This document shows, one piece after another, positions 5,580-5,907 of a stretch of DNA of 5,907 nucleotides. The stretch is from Negativicutes bacterium. GTDB taxonomy: Bacteria > Bacillota > Negativicutes > SKW292. A program made the translations under genes and the position numbers. Every line of letters starts with the position of its first letter. Within the stretch, counting starts at the first letter, position 1. Location: assembly GCA_026416215.1 (NCBI GenBank), contig JAOAFP010000091.1:1-5907 (forward strand), given 5' to 3'. The notes beneath the pieces are model-generated. The model ran no database searches and was not told where the DNA came from. It worked only from the letters and a program-made list of their open reading frames with translations.

Positions 5580-5907
5580 GTGCCACCTATGACTGACAGG
5601 AAAATTTTGGTCACCGGGGCGGCCGGGTTCATCGGATCGCATCTTGTAGAGCAACTGGTAGAAGCCGGTGCCCGTGTCCGTGCCTTTGTCCGGTACAATT
5701 CCGGGGGTAGCTGGGGATGGCTGGGTGATTCGCCGGTTAAAAACGAAGTGGAGGTAGTTGCCGGTGATATCTGCGATCCTGATTCGGTGGACCGCGCGGT
5801 GGACGGATGTGACATAGTCATGCACCTGGCGGCGTTAATCGCCATACCGTACTCATACCATGCTCCGCAAAGCTATGTCCGGACCAATGTACTGGGTACT
5901 CTGAATG
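5580..5907 (+). CDS. legB: LegB-like NAD-dependent nucleotide-sugar 4,6-dehydratase (5' part)
   Basis: The first 109 residues of an extended short-chain dehydrogenase/reductase are present; the gene continues past the window. It has the NAD-binding TGAAGFIG loop (12-19), the AGDICDPDSV element with Asp63, and HLAALIAIPYSYH (82-94). The phrases VRYNSGGSWGWL and LIAIPYSY are typical of LegB-type enzymes, which make a 4-keto-6-deoxy sugar nucleotide from a nucleotide-activated GlcNAc as the first step to legionaminic acid or related amino sugars. A UDP-glucose 4-epimerase relative cannot be fully excluded, because the catalytic YxxxK lies beyond the window. GTG 5580 is chosen because GGAGAGGGG (5566-5574) is 5 bases upstream; ATG 5589 is a close alternative giving a protein three residues shorter. 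ATG 5541 lacks a ribosome site. It follows the terminator at 5458, so it should have its own promoter within 5459-5570, although I see no clear -35/-10 pair there. It likely opens the sugar-precursor genes of the same locus. Confidence 0.85.
   Translation, partial: MPPMTDRKILVTGAAGFIGSHLVEQLVEAGARVRAFVRYNSGGSWGWLGDSPVKNEVEVVAGDICDPDSVDRAVDGCDIVMHLAALIAIPYSYHAPQSYVRTNVLGTLN

Overview
The window is about 5.9 kb of GC-rich bacterial DNA holding the start of an exopolysaccharide or capsule export locus. Every well-supported gene lies on the + strand. A PHP-type tyrosine phosphatase (CpsB/CapC), a stand-alone BY-kinase (CpsD type) and a separate membrane co-polymerase are Firmicutes-style parts. 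They occur together with a secreted Wza-like SLBB export protein, which normally implies an outer membrane. This mix suggests a diderm Firmicute, for example a Negativicute such as Sporomusaceae. That assignment is inferred from gene content only.

Layout: bases 1-17 are the end of the Tn5/Nextera mosaic-end adapter and are not genomic. Bases 18-161 encode the last 47 residues of a probable GH3 beta-N-acetylhexosaminidase. The phosphatase gene cpsB (175-972) follows after 13 bases. A 293-base intergenic region carries a clear sigma-A promoter (TTGCCT, 17 bp, TATAAT) and a roughly 150-nt leader with a perfect 8-bp GC-only hairpin and a 16-bp direct repeat. The export operon comes next: SLBB export protein (1266-1997), BY-kinase ending in nine consecutive tyrosines encoded by a (TAC)9 tract (2024-2797), and Wzz/GNVR chain-length co-polymerase (2820-4235).

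Directly downstream is a broken second co-polymerase (4309-5042). It lacks its first half and carries one in-frame stop and two frame changes, but is otherwise readable to the same C-terminal tail. About 390 bases with no convincing gene follow, then a rho-independent terminator (5432-5458). The 5' end of a LegB-like NAD-dependent nucleotide-sugar 4,6-dehydratase (from 5580) runs off the window and probably opens the sugar-precursor and glycosyltransferase part of the locus.

Working model: the co-polymerase in the inner membrane activates the cytoplasmic BY-kinase, which autophosphorylates on its tyrosine tail. The PHP phosphatase reverses this, and the cycle controls polymer length and export through the SLBB protein. 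The points most worth a second look are the (TAC)9 tyrosine microsatellite, the decayed tandem co-polymerase, and the structured repeat-bearing leader in front of the operon.
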